A stretch of 64,000 nucleotides of DNA from Oncomelania hupensis (taxonomy: Eukaryota > Mollusca > Gastropoda > Littorinimorpha > Pomatiopsidae). How positions within the stretch are numbered: position 1 is the first letter of the stretch; the number at the start of each line of letters is the position of its first letter. The position numbers and the translations under genes were made by a program. Positions 38,456 to 49,084 of the stretch are shown here, piece after piece. Below the pieces are notes generated by a model. The model worked only from the letters and a program-made list of their open reading frames with translations, had not been told where the DNA came from and ran no database searches. Location of the stretch: NCBI GenBank assembly GCA_036898135.1, contig CM072512.1:22834234-22898233 (forward strand), written 5' to 3'.

Positions 38456-38680
38456 TGCAAGTTTTGGCGCTAGTAAGCTGCCTCAGCCGGAATTAGCATG
38501 ATCACGTAAAACTATGTGATAATTACAATGTTCGGTTTTGGCGCATTTTCAGGCGGACTGCTAGAGCCCCAAACTGAAAATTAGACGATCACGCGAAGGT
38601 ATTTGTAATTTTGCAATGATAGTTGTAATTATCTCATGATATTTGTAATTATCAGGTTTTGACGCTAGTAGGCCGTCATA
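37554..38680. mobile_element. Foldback/MITE-type element with long inverted arms
   Basis: The termini TATGACGGCCTACTAGCG (37554 onward) and its complement ending at 38680 form inverted repeats that continue, with one ~65-bp indel, over about 220 bp ('gataattacaaatatcat', 'gcgtgatca', 'gttttggctctagcaatccg'). GTTATA occurs at 37548-37553 and 38681-38686 as a candidate 6-bp duplication. The left half (37554-37923) ends in its own complementary terminus 'gcgctagtacgccgtcata', so it may be a complete 370-bp copy. No transposase. The centre is occupied by a LINE 3' end (37985-38455). Confidence 0.68.
37985..38455 (+). mobile_element. L2/CR1-type LINE 3' end with ORF2 C-terminus
   Basis: A short frame ends 'LSWNQLPHFIRHSPSLPTFK' then 'KHLKTHLFPS' (stop at 38125-38127), the typical C-terminal signature (W-N-x-L-P ... 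F-K-x-x-L-K-T-x-L-F) of CR1/L2 ORF2. About 230 bp of 3' UTR with 'aacgcctagggctttg' and an (ATA)n tail at 38378-38455 follow. It is heavily 5'-truncated. The 27409 LINE lacks exactly this C-terminal portion, but relatedness cannot be shown. Confidence 0.78.
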
Positions 38681-38789
38681 GTTATAAACACATGCACACG
38701 TTGTGTTTTGATGGTGTCATACAAATGTAATTTTATGGATTTACTTTAAAACAATGCTTTCCTCATGTGTATTGATCATGCCCTAGATG

Positions 38790-39010
38790 GGTGAGTGCCG
38801 GCTACACAAATTATATACACCACGCTCTAGATCCCTTCTTCCCTATATACCCGGTCGGCCAGGATTGTGCTCAGTTGTCTGGGCGTCAGTCTGTGCGCCC
38901 AAAGGCTGCAAATGAGCGCCTCGGGCGGCTTGAGTTAGATCCTGTATTGACCTGCGCCTTGAGCTGGAAAAAGCGTTATATAAGAACGATTAAATTGTTA
39001 TGCTTATTTA
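38790..39010 (+). repeat. LINE/SINE-type 3' terminus
   Basis: The sequence 'gcgccttgagctggaaaaag' with 'cgttatataagaacgatt' is the 3' terminus shape (tandem AGCG motifs, TATATAAG) of L2-mobilised SINEs. The 5' boundary is unclear; no tRNA-like head was identified. Confidence 0.45.
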
Positions 39011-39341
39011 AAAGAGGGAGTAACGTGGCGGGTTAGGGGGTGGGGGGCAGGGAGTATGCAATATGATATGAGGGGATATTATTATTCTTAATGATTTTTT
39101 TTTTCATTCATTCGTGTACAATTTATGTTTAGTATTTAAACTTTTTTTTGTGTGAAAGGAGAGAGGAGTGCTTGCTCTACTTTGCAATGTTTTGTTGCGG
39201 CTGATGTTGTTTTTTTCTCTCGCTTTAACGCCAGATGGTTTAATCATAGACGAGTGTATTCATCCACACTATTGAGGCGACGCAGCTTAATAATATGTTC
39301 CGCCTTTTATATCGTAACCTCGCGATTTGCCTTGTATGCAG

Positions 39342-39962
39342 TGTTACGTTGAAACGCGCATGATGGTGCGTGTGAAATACGCACGATATTATGTGTGAAG
39401 CGCGCGCGATAGATCTGTTCGTTTTATTTTGCAAAGAATGCAATAATAGAGTGTATTTACCTTTGATTTGAGTTAGCATTGTTGTTAGAAGAAGCTTTGT
39501 ATAACGTTGATAATTTTCGTTAGTCGATATTATTGGAGAATTCTCTAGATCTGCTTGTTTACTATCGATCGAAGTTTCGGGATATTTGAGAACATTCTTT
39601 TGACAGAAAGGAAGGTTATATGACGTAAAACAGTGATAACGAAGTTAATTCTGATTGGTTGTAACGCGTTATTCTGGAACGTCCTGAGGCTATCTCGAGT
39701 TGAGAGAAAAAATATATAATGAACACACTGTGTTGTGAAAAGAGGAGAGAGTGTTGTTATAAAAGTGTGAAAAGGCGATTGTATGCAGTTGTTGATGTGT
39801 GCTGAATAAAAGTGGAAAACTTCATACGTCGACTCTGTGACTTGTATGCTGATTGAACGGGTTGCGTGGATAAACGAATCTGGGCTACACTCATCAGTAC
39901 TTCAGCATTGGGGGCTGAATCATCTACTGATAGAAAAACACCAACATCAATTGAGTGTAACA
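39342..39962 (+). mobile_element. Solo LTR, Gypsy family B, 621 bp, TSD TGCAG
   Basis: It begins TGTTACG and ends GTGTAACA (perfect TGTTAC/GTAACA inverted termini). It is flanked by TGCAG at 39337-39341 and 39963-39967. It contains a TATATAA motif (39712-39718) and AATAAA (39804-39809), correctly ordered for an LTR promoter and poly(A) signal. It matches the minus-strand LTR at 45764-46393, which is joined to a Gypsy pol remnant. No internal region is present. Confidence 0.93.
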
Positions 39963-39967
39963 TGCAG

Positions 39968-40494
39968 TCATTACGCGTCCAACGCTGCCCCAGGCCGAAT
40001 ACCAAGTCGCATAGAAACAGCCACATCAAAGCGGCTGTTGCTGTATTTGCATTGAGTCACGCACCTATAACTATGTTTGTTTTGTTGTTGTTGTTTTTAA
40101 ACGGCGATATAGGTTATTATAAGGGCGGTAAATCACCTCTAACAGGCGAACTTTTCAATAGTCGGACAAGAAGTTTAGATTAAATTTTTGCAAATAGTAG
40201 ATTGAGTAAATTCGACACACAAAGAAATGTATGAATGTATGAACATACATAGTTACCTCTCAGCGTGAATTACACATTGATTAAGTTTTTAATCTCGACC
40301 TTAGACGCGCTTTAAATAAGAGCTAAATGGTATTTTGTGTACATAGTTGTAAATAGTTTGTACCCTTACTGTTCAGTCTTTTGGTGTATTCTAGCAAAAG
40401 CGATGTTTTATCGAGTGCATGTATTTATATGTAATGACTATGTAAAGTGTGGTGAGTCTGGTCATAGGTTGGAGTACCCGCTATATAAAAACCC

Positions 40495-40555
<61 letters not shown>

Positions 40556-41205
40556 GTATTGGCAGTTCTGTTTTTGAAAGAGCCAACGTGTACTCGAAAA
40601 AGACAGAGAGGAGTGGAACGTTTCCTCTTTACGCTGTGGTATTTAATATTTGGTGTTTGTTTATTGCTGCTGTATTTGAACGAAACAACATATATTAATT
40701 GTTGCTTATTACTGTGTTCAAGCCGTGATGTTGATTTTGCTGTATTGTACTTGATATGTTCCAACAGCAAATGTTCCTCTAATACATTGTACTTTAGTTG
40801 TGGCGTTTGCTTTGCTGAGTGCTGCTGTATTTCAATTACTACGTTCTAACGTCAGCAATTGTTGAGTGGCGAGGGACTTCACCTCTGTTGAAACGCACTG
40901 CTTTTCTAAATCTGCTGACGTTGATGCCAGACACAAAATTTTAAGCTTAGACCGGGTAGATCTCTGATACTCTGGGCGCCGTTTGGAGTTGTCACGTCTA
41001 ATGATCAGTTAAAAGCCAGCAACTATTGATTTTGTCTTGTCTTTTTGTGTTAGGGTCATGTTTCCAGTCTCTTCACTCTGTATTGAACCTATTTACTTTC
41101 CTCTTTTACGCACAAATCGGCAGTGGTGTTGTGTGAAGTTGTTTGAAGTAATATGACTGTGAATGGTGTGTGCATGTCTTTAGTGTAATTGTACTTGGAA
41201 AAACA
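39968..41205. other. Non-coding spacer with an (ATT)n array
   Basis: ATT repeats at 40496-40556; otherwise nothing recognised. Confidence 0.45.
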
Positions 41206-41723
41206 AGGGTGGTCCGGTAAGTACTTAGCCTACAAAAGAAAAACGAAAATTTTGAAAAAGTGGCGATTTATTTTTTAATATAGTCTCCTTTTAGTTCGAT
41301 ACACTTGACCCAGCGATGCTCCAACTTCTTTAACCCGTTCGAAAAATACGTTTTCTCGAGGTCTGCAAAGGCCTCCGTGGCGGCGATAACCTCTTCATTC
41401 GACTCAAATTTCTGCCCAGCGAATAACTTTTTCAAGTTTGGAAACAAAAAGAAGTCGCACGGGGCCAAACGCTCTTTGATTTCGCTGCGCGATTTCCCTT
41501 CCAAAAACACGAATCGAATCACCGACCGATATTGCTTTTCCTCCATTTTTCTAAAATCCGCGGACACGCCCGCTTCCACACGCGGTCAAAAAAAAAACTA
41601 CGAGTCTGATCCGGCTGAAATTTCGACAGTAGCCGTCTAAGAGAATGTACTACACGATAGTAAATTGCTCTTGCTATACTGGCGCCATCGGGCTGTGAGG
41701 TCAAGTACTTATGGCACTGCCCT
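41206..41723 (-). mobile_element. Mariner-type DNA transposon, internally deleted
   Basis: A 518-bp element with 25-bp imperfect terminal inverted repeats (41206-41230 and 41699-41723, 18 of 25 paired; both carry 'taagtactt'). It encloses a minus-strand transposase remnant. A TA target duplication is not clear at the left side, perhaps through mutation. Confidence 0.78.
41268..41579 (-). pseudogene. Mariner transposase with in-frame internal deletion
   Basis: The 103-codon frame joins the N-terminal start of a mariner transposase ('MEEKQYRSVIRFVFLEGKS') directly to the C-terminal end ('RLAPCDFFLFPNLKKLF', 'LKKLEHRWVKCIELKGDYI'). The usual protein is about 340-350 aa. The DNA-binding helix-turn-helix and the first two catalytic aspartates are missing. 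The third, in the APCD segment, remains. The fusion stays in frame, which is notable but can be chance. Function as a transposase is excluded. It may act only as a non-autonomous element or as an old repressor-like relic (speculative). Confidence 0.88.
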
Positions 41724-41724
41724 C

Positions 41725-41732
41725 ATATATAT

Positions 41733-41818
<86 letters not shown>

Positions 41819-41843
41819 TTGTTGTTGTTGTTGTTGTTGTTGT
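41725..41843. repeat. Compound (TA)n(GA)n(GTT)n microsatellite
   Basis: TA to about 41780, GA to 41815, GTT to 41843, directly abutting the 3' end of the next SINE. Confidence 0.95.
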
Positions 41844-41844
41844 T

Positions 41845-42028
41845 TGTAGATTATAGTCACACGACACTTTCGCATATAGGTGACTACTGGACCGATTTAT
41901 ACTGACACCAGCGGGCCAGTTGTTGGTAAAGGGGAAAATAATTTGATCACACGTTGACCAATCCGGGATTTGAACCAGCGACCTTTCGGTTACTAGCAAG
42001 ACGCTCTTACCAACTGAGCTACCCGGCC
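41845..42028 (-). mobile_element. tRNA-derived SINE, family T1, interrupted at its 5' end
   Basis: Same family as 8858-9051. On the minus strand it has A box TAGCTCAGTTGG (42021-42010) and perfect B box GGTTCAAATCC (41976-41966). One extra base is present between A box and the next stem ('taagagcg'). The 3' domain at 41846-41890 matches the other copy. Its 5' terminal 'gctacccggcc' is repeated at 43892-43902 beyond a 1.86-kb insertion, so the SINE originally continued there. Confidence 0.9.
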
Positions 42029-42575
42029 GCAAACTTGTTTTTTCCAACCTAGTTCCAGTCATCCGCCCAAAAAGGCAATCACCGAAGTCGAACGAAGCTC
42101 TCCGATGTGTTACGAAATGATGCTTGCATGACTACGACTTGTTGACATTAAAAATGATCGCTGTTGCTTCTAATTCTGTTCGATTTACACAGATTAGCAT
42201 TTCGCAACGGTATACTTTGTTATTATCGACCATATTTAATAGTTGCGTTCCTTGATTTGCAATTTGTTAGTTCTCAGCAGTAGGCTAATAATAGCAATCC
42301 CCATTTCCTGCCTAAAACCAAGTAGACACTGTTATAAAAGTATACATAGGCTTAATCTAGTCTACATTATATATTATAAGTCAGTCTTCGCGCAGCGAAG
42401 AAGCTCACTAGCTGAATATAATTATTAGACCTGTATTGTTTGTTTTATACGTAAATAAATGTATAAACTATATCTATTCTAATTAATAATATTTAGGCCT
42501 ATACTTTATAATATTTGAATCTTTAAAGTTCCGGAGAAGGACGAGTAGGCTAAGGGAATTTTTTTTAAAAATAAC

Positions 42576-42773
42576 TCGAGATCAGAGTTAAATTAATAGT
42601 TAGTTAGTTATTCATTGCTTACAGGGTCCAGCGTACTGCAAAGAGCCGAATCAGGAGCACAAAATCAAGACAATTCGAGATCAGAGTTAAATTAATAGCT
42701 AATTAGTTATTCATTGCTTACAGGGTCCAGCGGACTGCAAAGAGCCGAATCAGGACCACAAAATCAAGACCAT
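42576..42773 (-). repeat. Two tandem family R 3' ends (99-bp units)
   Basis: Units 42576-42674 and 42675-42773 both contain 'tcgagatcagagttaaatta' followed by the complement of the R 3' end ('attgcttacagggtccagcg'). Each R fragment is only ~70 bp. This is either a tandem duplication or two severely truncated insertions. Confidence 0.75.
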
Positions 42774-42781
42774 TACTTCGC

Positions 42782-42864
<83 letters not shown>

Positions 42865-42924
42865 TAGTTATTTAGTTAAATCTTTAATTTATTTATTTGT
42901 TTTGTTTGTTTATTCTTATTATTC

Positions 42925-42973
<49 letters not shown>

Positions 42974-42990
42974 TATTATTATTACTATTA
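42782..42990. repeat. (GTA)n and (TTA)n arrays
   Basis: TAG/GTA repeats at 42782-42864 and TTA repeats at 42914-42990, inside the long-TIR element. Confidence 0.93.
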
Positions 42991-43905
42991 TTCCTACTTT
43001 TTTTTAAAAAGAAAAAAAAAAGAAAAGAAAAGTGTGCTGCTGTGCGTGCTCAATGGTGTAAATATAGTCAGTGACGTTTTGTTTGTTTTTGCTGAAGTTG
43101 GGTGTAATCCGAAATATTCAGACGGTGTTACTGGTTATTTTTTCTTATAGATTTACCAAAGTTTTCAGATGATTTATGGACATTTCTGCCTGCCACGCAA
43201 CATTTTTTTAATACGTGTTTCTCATTAAAATACATATCATTGAAATACATATAACAAATTTACTGTATCAGTTAAAAAGAATAATATTAGTCAAATAAAT
43301 AATTGCCTTGGTGCTTGCAATAAAAATGTCACTGTTTTTTGAGACCATTATAAACTTGCTTTGCCTTGTTGTGCTGAAGGGACATCAACGTATCCATAGC
43401 GCTTTGAAGTTTTGTCATGGTTTTATTGTTGATATAGATGTGAAATCGTTGTATGTGTGCATTATGTGTTATGTATTTACTTTTACTCTTTATTATTAAT
43501 TGCATCAGTATATTAATCATCATAAAATAATAATACTAACTGCTTCAAAATGCGAATCTCGACTTGACTTAAAGCTTGAAGCTGTGCAGATTGAAATAGA
43601 ATTAGATCTAGAAGCAACAGCGGCTATTTTTACGCACCGATGTTTCACCACAGGCTCTGAAGTCTTTTCTTTCGTCTTTGTAAACTCGTGGGCCTCCTAC
43701 ATACGCACGTAGTATAGTATGTAATTGAGGCCTACGAAAGGCGAGACTTCCCAGCCTGTGGTTTCACGTAGTCCTGCCAGCATTCGTTCGTAAAACATCG
43801 GATAGCTTGGCTCGACTCGGAGAGCTTCGTTCGACTTCGGTAATTACCTTTTTCGGCGAATGACTGGAACTAGGTTGGAAAAAACAAGTTCGCTACCCGG
43901 CCCCA

Positions 43906-45355
<1,450 letters not shown>

Positions 45356-45356
45356 A

Positions 45357-45763
45357 ATTATTGCTTACAGGGTCCAGCGGACTGCAGAAGACCACAACTT
45401 CGCTGAAAGAGGGCTCACCCCTGAGCCGCATAAAAGATCCACCGGTATTGCTTACAGGGTCCAGCGGACTGCAAAGAACCGAATCAGGACCACAAAATCA
45501 AGACCACAACTTCGCTGAAAGAGGACTCACCCCTGAGCCGCATAAAAGATCCGCCGAAACAACCCTAGTGGTAACACTGAAGGCACTCCACAAGCCGGTC
45601 ACTTTACAATAAAGACATCTCACGCAGGGGACGCTGAGGCTCTACTTTAATTCATCGAACCCCCGTTTACAAAAACAAAATAGAATACTAACATCATTAT
45701 AAAATATCAACAAAACACATACATATAAGATGCCTACATTGCCAAATAATAACATCATAGGAA
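45357..45763 (-). mobile_element. Two tandem family R copies, short subfamily, 5'-truncated
   Basis: Copy one (45357-45446) is a ~90-bp 3' end with an internal deletion of about 25 bp. Copy two (45447-45763) runs from the 3' end back to 'gcttcctatgatgttatta'. Both are in the minus orientation and adjoin directly. Copy two truncates the Gypsy LTR at 45764. Confidence 0.82.
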
Positions 45764-46393
45764 GCTTTTATCAATAGCCGGTTCAACCCCGATGCTATAC
45801 ACACAAATACACACGCTTTTATCAATAGCCGATTCAACCCCGATGCTTGAATCTTGATATAAGTGTAACTCGAATTCGTTTATCCACGCAGCCTGTTCAG
45901 TCAGCAGCAAGGCAGGAGTCGTCATATAAAGTTTTCCAACTTTATTCAGCAAACACCAACAACTGCATACCAGATTGTTTTTCGAAAATAACTTCAAAAA
46001 TATACTTTCAGTTTTTTTTTATTTTTAAAACAAGCATTACGTATAGTCTCCGCAATCCAGTAAATCTTAGAATATTCCAGCATGACGCAATAACACCCAA
46101 TCAAAGTAAAACTCGTCACCGGAACTATGCACTGTCTTAACGTCATATAACATTCCTCAGATTACAAGCTTTCGCCGGATAGATCTGGAAACTTCGATCG
46201 ATAATAAACAAGTAATTCCAGAACATTTTCAACGACACTACAACCATATATCGATGGACGAAAATTATCAACGTTATACAAAGCTTGTTCTAACAACAGC
46301 GCAGAATCAAATCAGCAAAGGTAAATACACGCTATCATCGCATGCTTTGCAAAATAAAATGATCGAACTATCGTGTACGTCTCAATCGTAACA
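45764..46393 (-). mobile_element. 3' LTR, Gypsy family B, end truncated
   Basis: On the minus strand it starts TGTTACG at 46393, preceded by the purine-rich 'gtagggggtaa' (46394-46404), a polypurine-tract position that marks it as the 3' LTR of the pol remnant upstream. It matches the solo LTR at 39342. A 51-bp tandem duplication of 'gcttttatcaatagccg' plus spacer lies at 45764-45850. The terminal GTAACA is lost to the R insertion. Confidence 0.85.
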
Positions 46394-46559
46394 TTACCCC
46401 CTACACAAGAAGAAGTTTACTTAATTTCTGTCAAACAACATTGAGACCCAATGCACAAAGAAAGTCCTAAAACTTATTTCAGTCGGTCTTGGTGCTGTTG
46501 GTATTCTTTACTGACACACTCTGCTGAGAAAGTCCTCACCGACATTGTCCGATCATTTA

Positions 46560-47300
46560 ATAGATTCTACCCGCATGTCAAAGTTCTGCAAGTACATAGC
46601 CCATCGCATGACGCGGCTGTTCATAAACTTGGCAGAGTTCAAGTAGGTCAGCGGTTTGTGATCAGTTTGTAACACGAACTTCACTCCTTGAAGGTATAGT
46701 TCGAATTTCCGGATTCCTCGTATGATGGCAAGGCATTTTTTCTCTATGGTTGAGTAATTTTTCTCAGCCTTCGACAGCTTCTTGCTGGCGTAACTGACTG
46801 GAAAATAGTTTCCCTTCGTGATCTCGCCGATGCCTTCGTTCGCTGCGTCTGTTCTCAGGACGAATTCATTGGAAGTTTCGTAGCACTGGATCCTTCAAAG
46901 GAGGTCGTGCACAGTCTGGTATACATACTCTTGAGCTGGTCCCCATTGCACTTGGTTAGGACAGCCTTTCCGAAACAGGTCCGACAAAGGCGCTGTTATC
47001 GCGTAGTAGTTCGGTATGAACTCTCTATAATATCCAGCCAATCCCAGGAAAGACCGCACTTACTTCTTAAGTTTGGGAACGTGGGGCGTGCAAAATCTTG
47101 GTGACGTTTTCTAACAGAAATCCTTTTAGCTCTTCTGTGATTAAATGATCGATGAAGTCGATGTTGTTAGTTTCCAGAATGCAGTTGCTAGGTCTCGCGG
47201 TCAGGTTGGCTTCTCTTAATCGGTGAAACATCTCTCAAGGTCACCAGATGCTCCTTCCAGGTGTGGATGTGGACTAGCAGATCGTCCCAGTAACATAATG
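46560..47300 (-). pseudogene. Gypsy family B pol remnant: RT palm/thumb and RNase H
   Basis: No methionine-initiated frame spans this, but the minus-strand translation is clear. It has RT 'CYWDDLLVHIHTWKEHL' (YxDD box near 47290), then in other frames 'KVRSFLGLAGYYREFIPNYY' (one stop in it) and 'WGPAQEYVYQTVHDLL'. RNase H follows: 'NEFVLRTDAANEGIG', 'YASKKLSKAEKNYSTIEKKC', 'IRKFELYLQGVKFVLQTDHK' and 'SRVMRWAMYLQNFDM'. The order RT-connection-RNase H is that of Ty3/Gypsy. The copy is broken by several stops and frameshifts. No integrase, protease or gag was recognised; 46394-46560 would be 3' of pol. Fingers of RT may lie in 47300-47465 but are not readable. Confidence 0.88.
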
Positions 47301-47721
47301 ATACAAAATCCTAATCTGCTTGTACGACCAGCGATTGTTGGCTTGTACTTTCTGACAGCACGTACTAGCCGGTATCTTTACCTCGTTGTCTCTCTTGAAT
47401 GAACTAGCGTACAACCTCAACAAAGGTTGAACATTTCTAAAATCAACAAATGATTGCCAGATCATTTTCTCCTGTTGTAAATAGTTAATTTAACTGTATT
47501 TATTCTAAAAAGATAACTTTTGATGAAGAGATTCTTCCCAGCTATTCAGAGACGTGACGGTGATAAGAATCCGTGACGCTAATGCTAATTATATAGCTCT
47601 TGATATTAATTTAAAACATGTGAAATGCATTGTAAAAACAAGGATTTATATTTGCTCATTGGCCAGTCACATTCAATGCTCACAAATTTGTATTTCGCCA
47701 AATAGGAGAGACAATAAGTTA

Positions 47722-48204
47722 TGGCAGGCGGAAAGGGCCAATTGATCGATACAAAGCATCGATGCAAAGTATCGATACTTTTCTAAAAAGTATCGATACT
47801 TTGTATCGATTCTTTTCCTTATTAGGAAAAGGATCCATACGTTGTATCGATACTTTTCCTTATTAGGAAAATGATCCATACTTTGTATCGATGCTTCTCC
47901 TTATTAGGAAAAGGATCCATACTTTGAACGAGCATTCCCGACAATTGTCGAAGCCAGTGGCACTAACGTCATACAAAAGTAGGATCGGAATAGCCCTATC
48001 ACTTCCTCTTGCTTGGAAGAAATGGCTGCGTAAAGATTAATGCACGTTGAGCAGTTTCGAAAGTATGGATACTTTCTGAAAAAGTATAGATACTTTTCCT
48101 AATAAGGAAATGTATCGATACAACATATGTCGATACTTTTTAGAAAAGTATCGATACTTTGCATCGATGCTTTGTATCGATCAATTGGCCCTTTAAGCCT
48201 GCCA
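47722..48204. mobile_element. MITE, 483 bp, ~75-bp TIRs, TA target site
   Basis: Inverted arms start TGGCAGGC and continue through 'aaagggccaattgatcgata' for about 75 bp with only two mismatches. TA flanks both ends (47720-47721, 48205-48206). The arms and interior are full of 'agtatcgatact' palindromes. A repeated palindrome 'cttttccttattaggaaaag' occurs at least three times on the left half. Non-coding. TA duplication suggests the Tc1/mariner superfamily (inference). Confidence 0.85.
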
Positions 48205-48880
48205 TATAATATCACCCTTTGCTCAATGATAATATATCGAAAGTCTCACAAACAAAATTTGCTCGCATGTTTCACTAAGACATTTTGGGGCGTGTACGAT
48301 AATAACAGCGGGACGAATTCACTGAAAGTCATTTGGAGTTTATCGTAGGGCAGATATCGGATATGAAAATAACGACATTTCATCCTTGGTTTGGCAAGGA
48401 AACCTATACCTTTGGAAATGTCGCCAATTTAGAGGAGTGTACTCGGTAAACGCGTTTTGATTGGCTTTCCTTTCGGCTGATTTGGGGAAAGAGTACACCT
48501 GCCGGATATGAAAAGGACAAATCCGACAGGCAGATAAATTTGGAAGTCAGATATCACAGAATTGTAGGAATTCGTGATTCTGTAGTACGAAATTCATTGA
48601 TTGTGATGACTGTTAATGTTTGAAATTGAATTATTTGAGAGAGAGAGAAACTTTGAAACTTTGAAACTTTTTTATTAGGGATAAAGATTTTAGACTAATG
48701 ATACAGTCTAATCTTCCAATCTGTCCCGTAAGAAATTAACATAATAAGAATTAACCTTTAACTTTAACTTGGAAATCACATCACTCACAAACACACATGC
48801 ACACACAATCACACTAACATCTTCATCATTATTTTTAAACAATTTTAGGCAACTACCCTTTTCCCCATATCCTTCACCCT
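48205..48880. other. Non-coding spacer, nothing recognised
   Basis: No repeat partner or coding signal; a short 'ctttgaaa' triplication is at 48650-48670. Confidence 0.45.
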
Positions 48881-48936
<56 letters not shown>

Positions 48937-48962
48937 AAGTCAAGTTCCACAGCAAATAAATA

Positions 48963-49050
<88 letters not shown>
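48880..49050. repeat. (TAA)n arrays at a LINE tail
   Basis: TAA repeats at 48883-48935 and 48963-49050. The second is adjacent to the 3' end of the minus-strand LINE at 49085 and is probably its tail, expanded. Confidence 0.9.
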
Positions 49051-49052
<2 letters not shown>

Positions 49053-49084
49053 CATCATAATAATAATCATAATAATAAAGTGAA

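Larger units (their letters stand above)
42029..43891. mobile_element. Long-TIR (Mutator-like) non-autonomous element, 11-bp TSD
   Basis: It is flanked by GCTACCCGGCC at 42018-42028 and 43892-43902. The ends are inverted repeats: 42032 onward and the complement of 43890 share 'aacttgttttttccaaccta' and continue for ~77 bp with about five mismatches, then on to roughly 110-125 bp with one indel. Long TIRs and a 9-11 bp TSD are the hallmark of Mutator-like elements (family knowledge). No transposase is visible. The interior carries two R fragments and (GTA)n and (TTA)n arrays. Confidence 0.7.
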
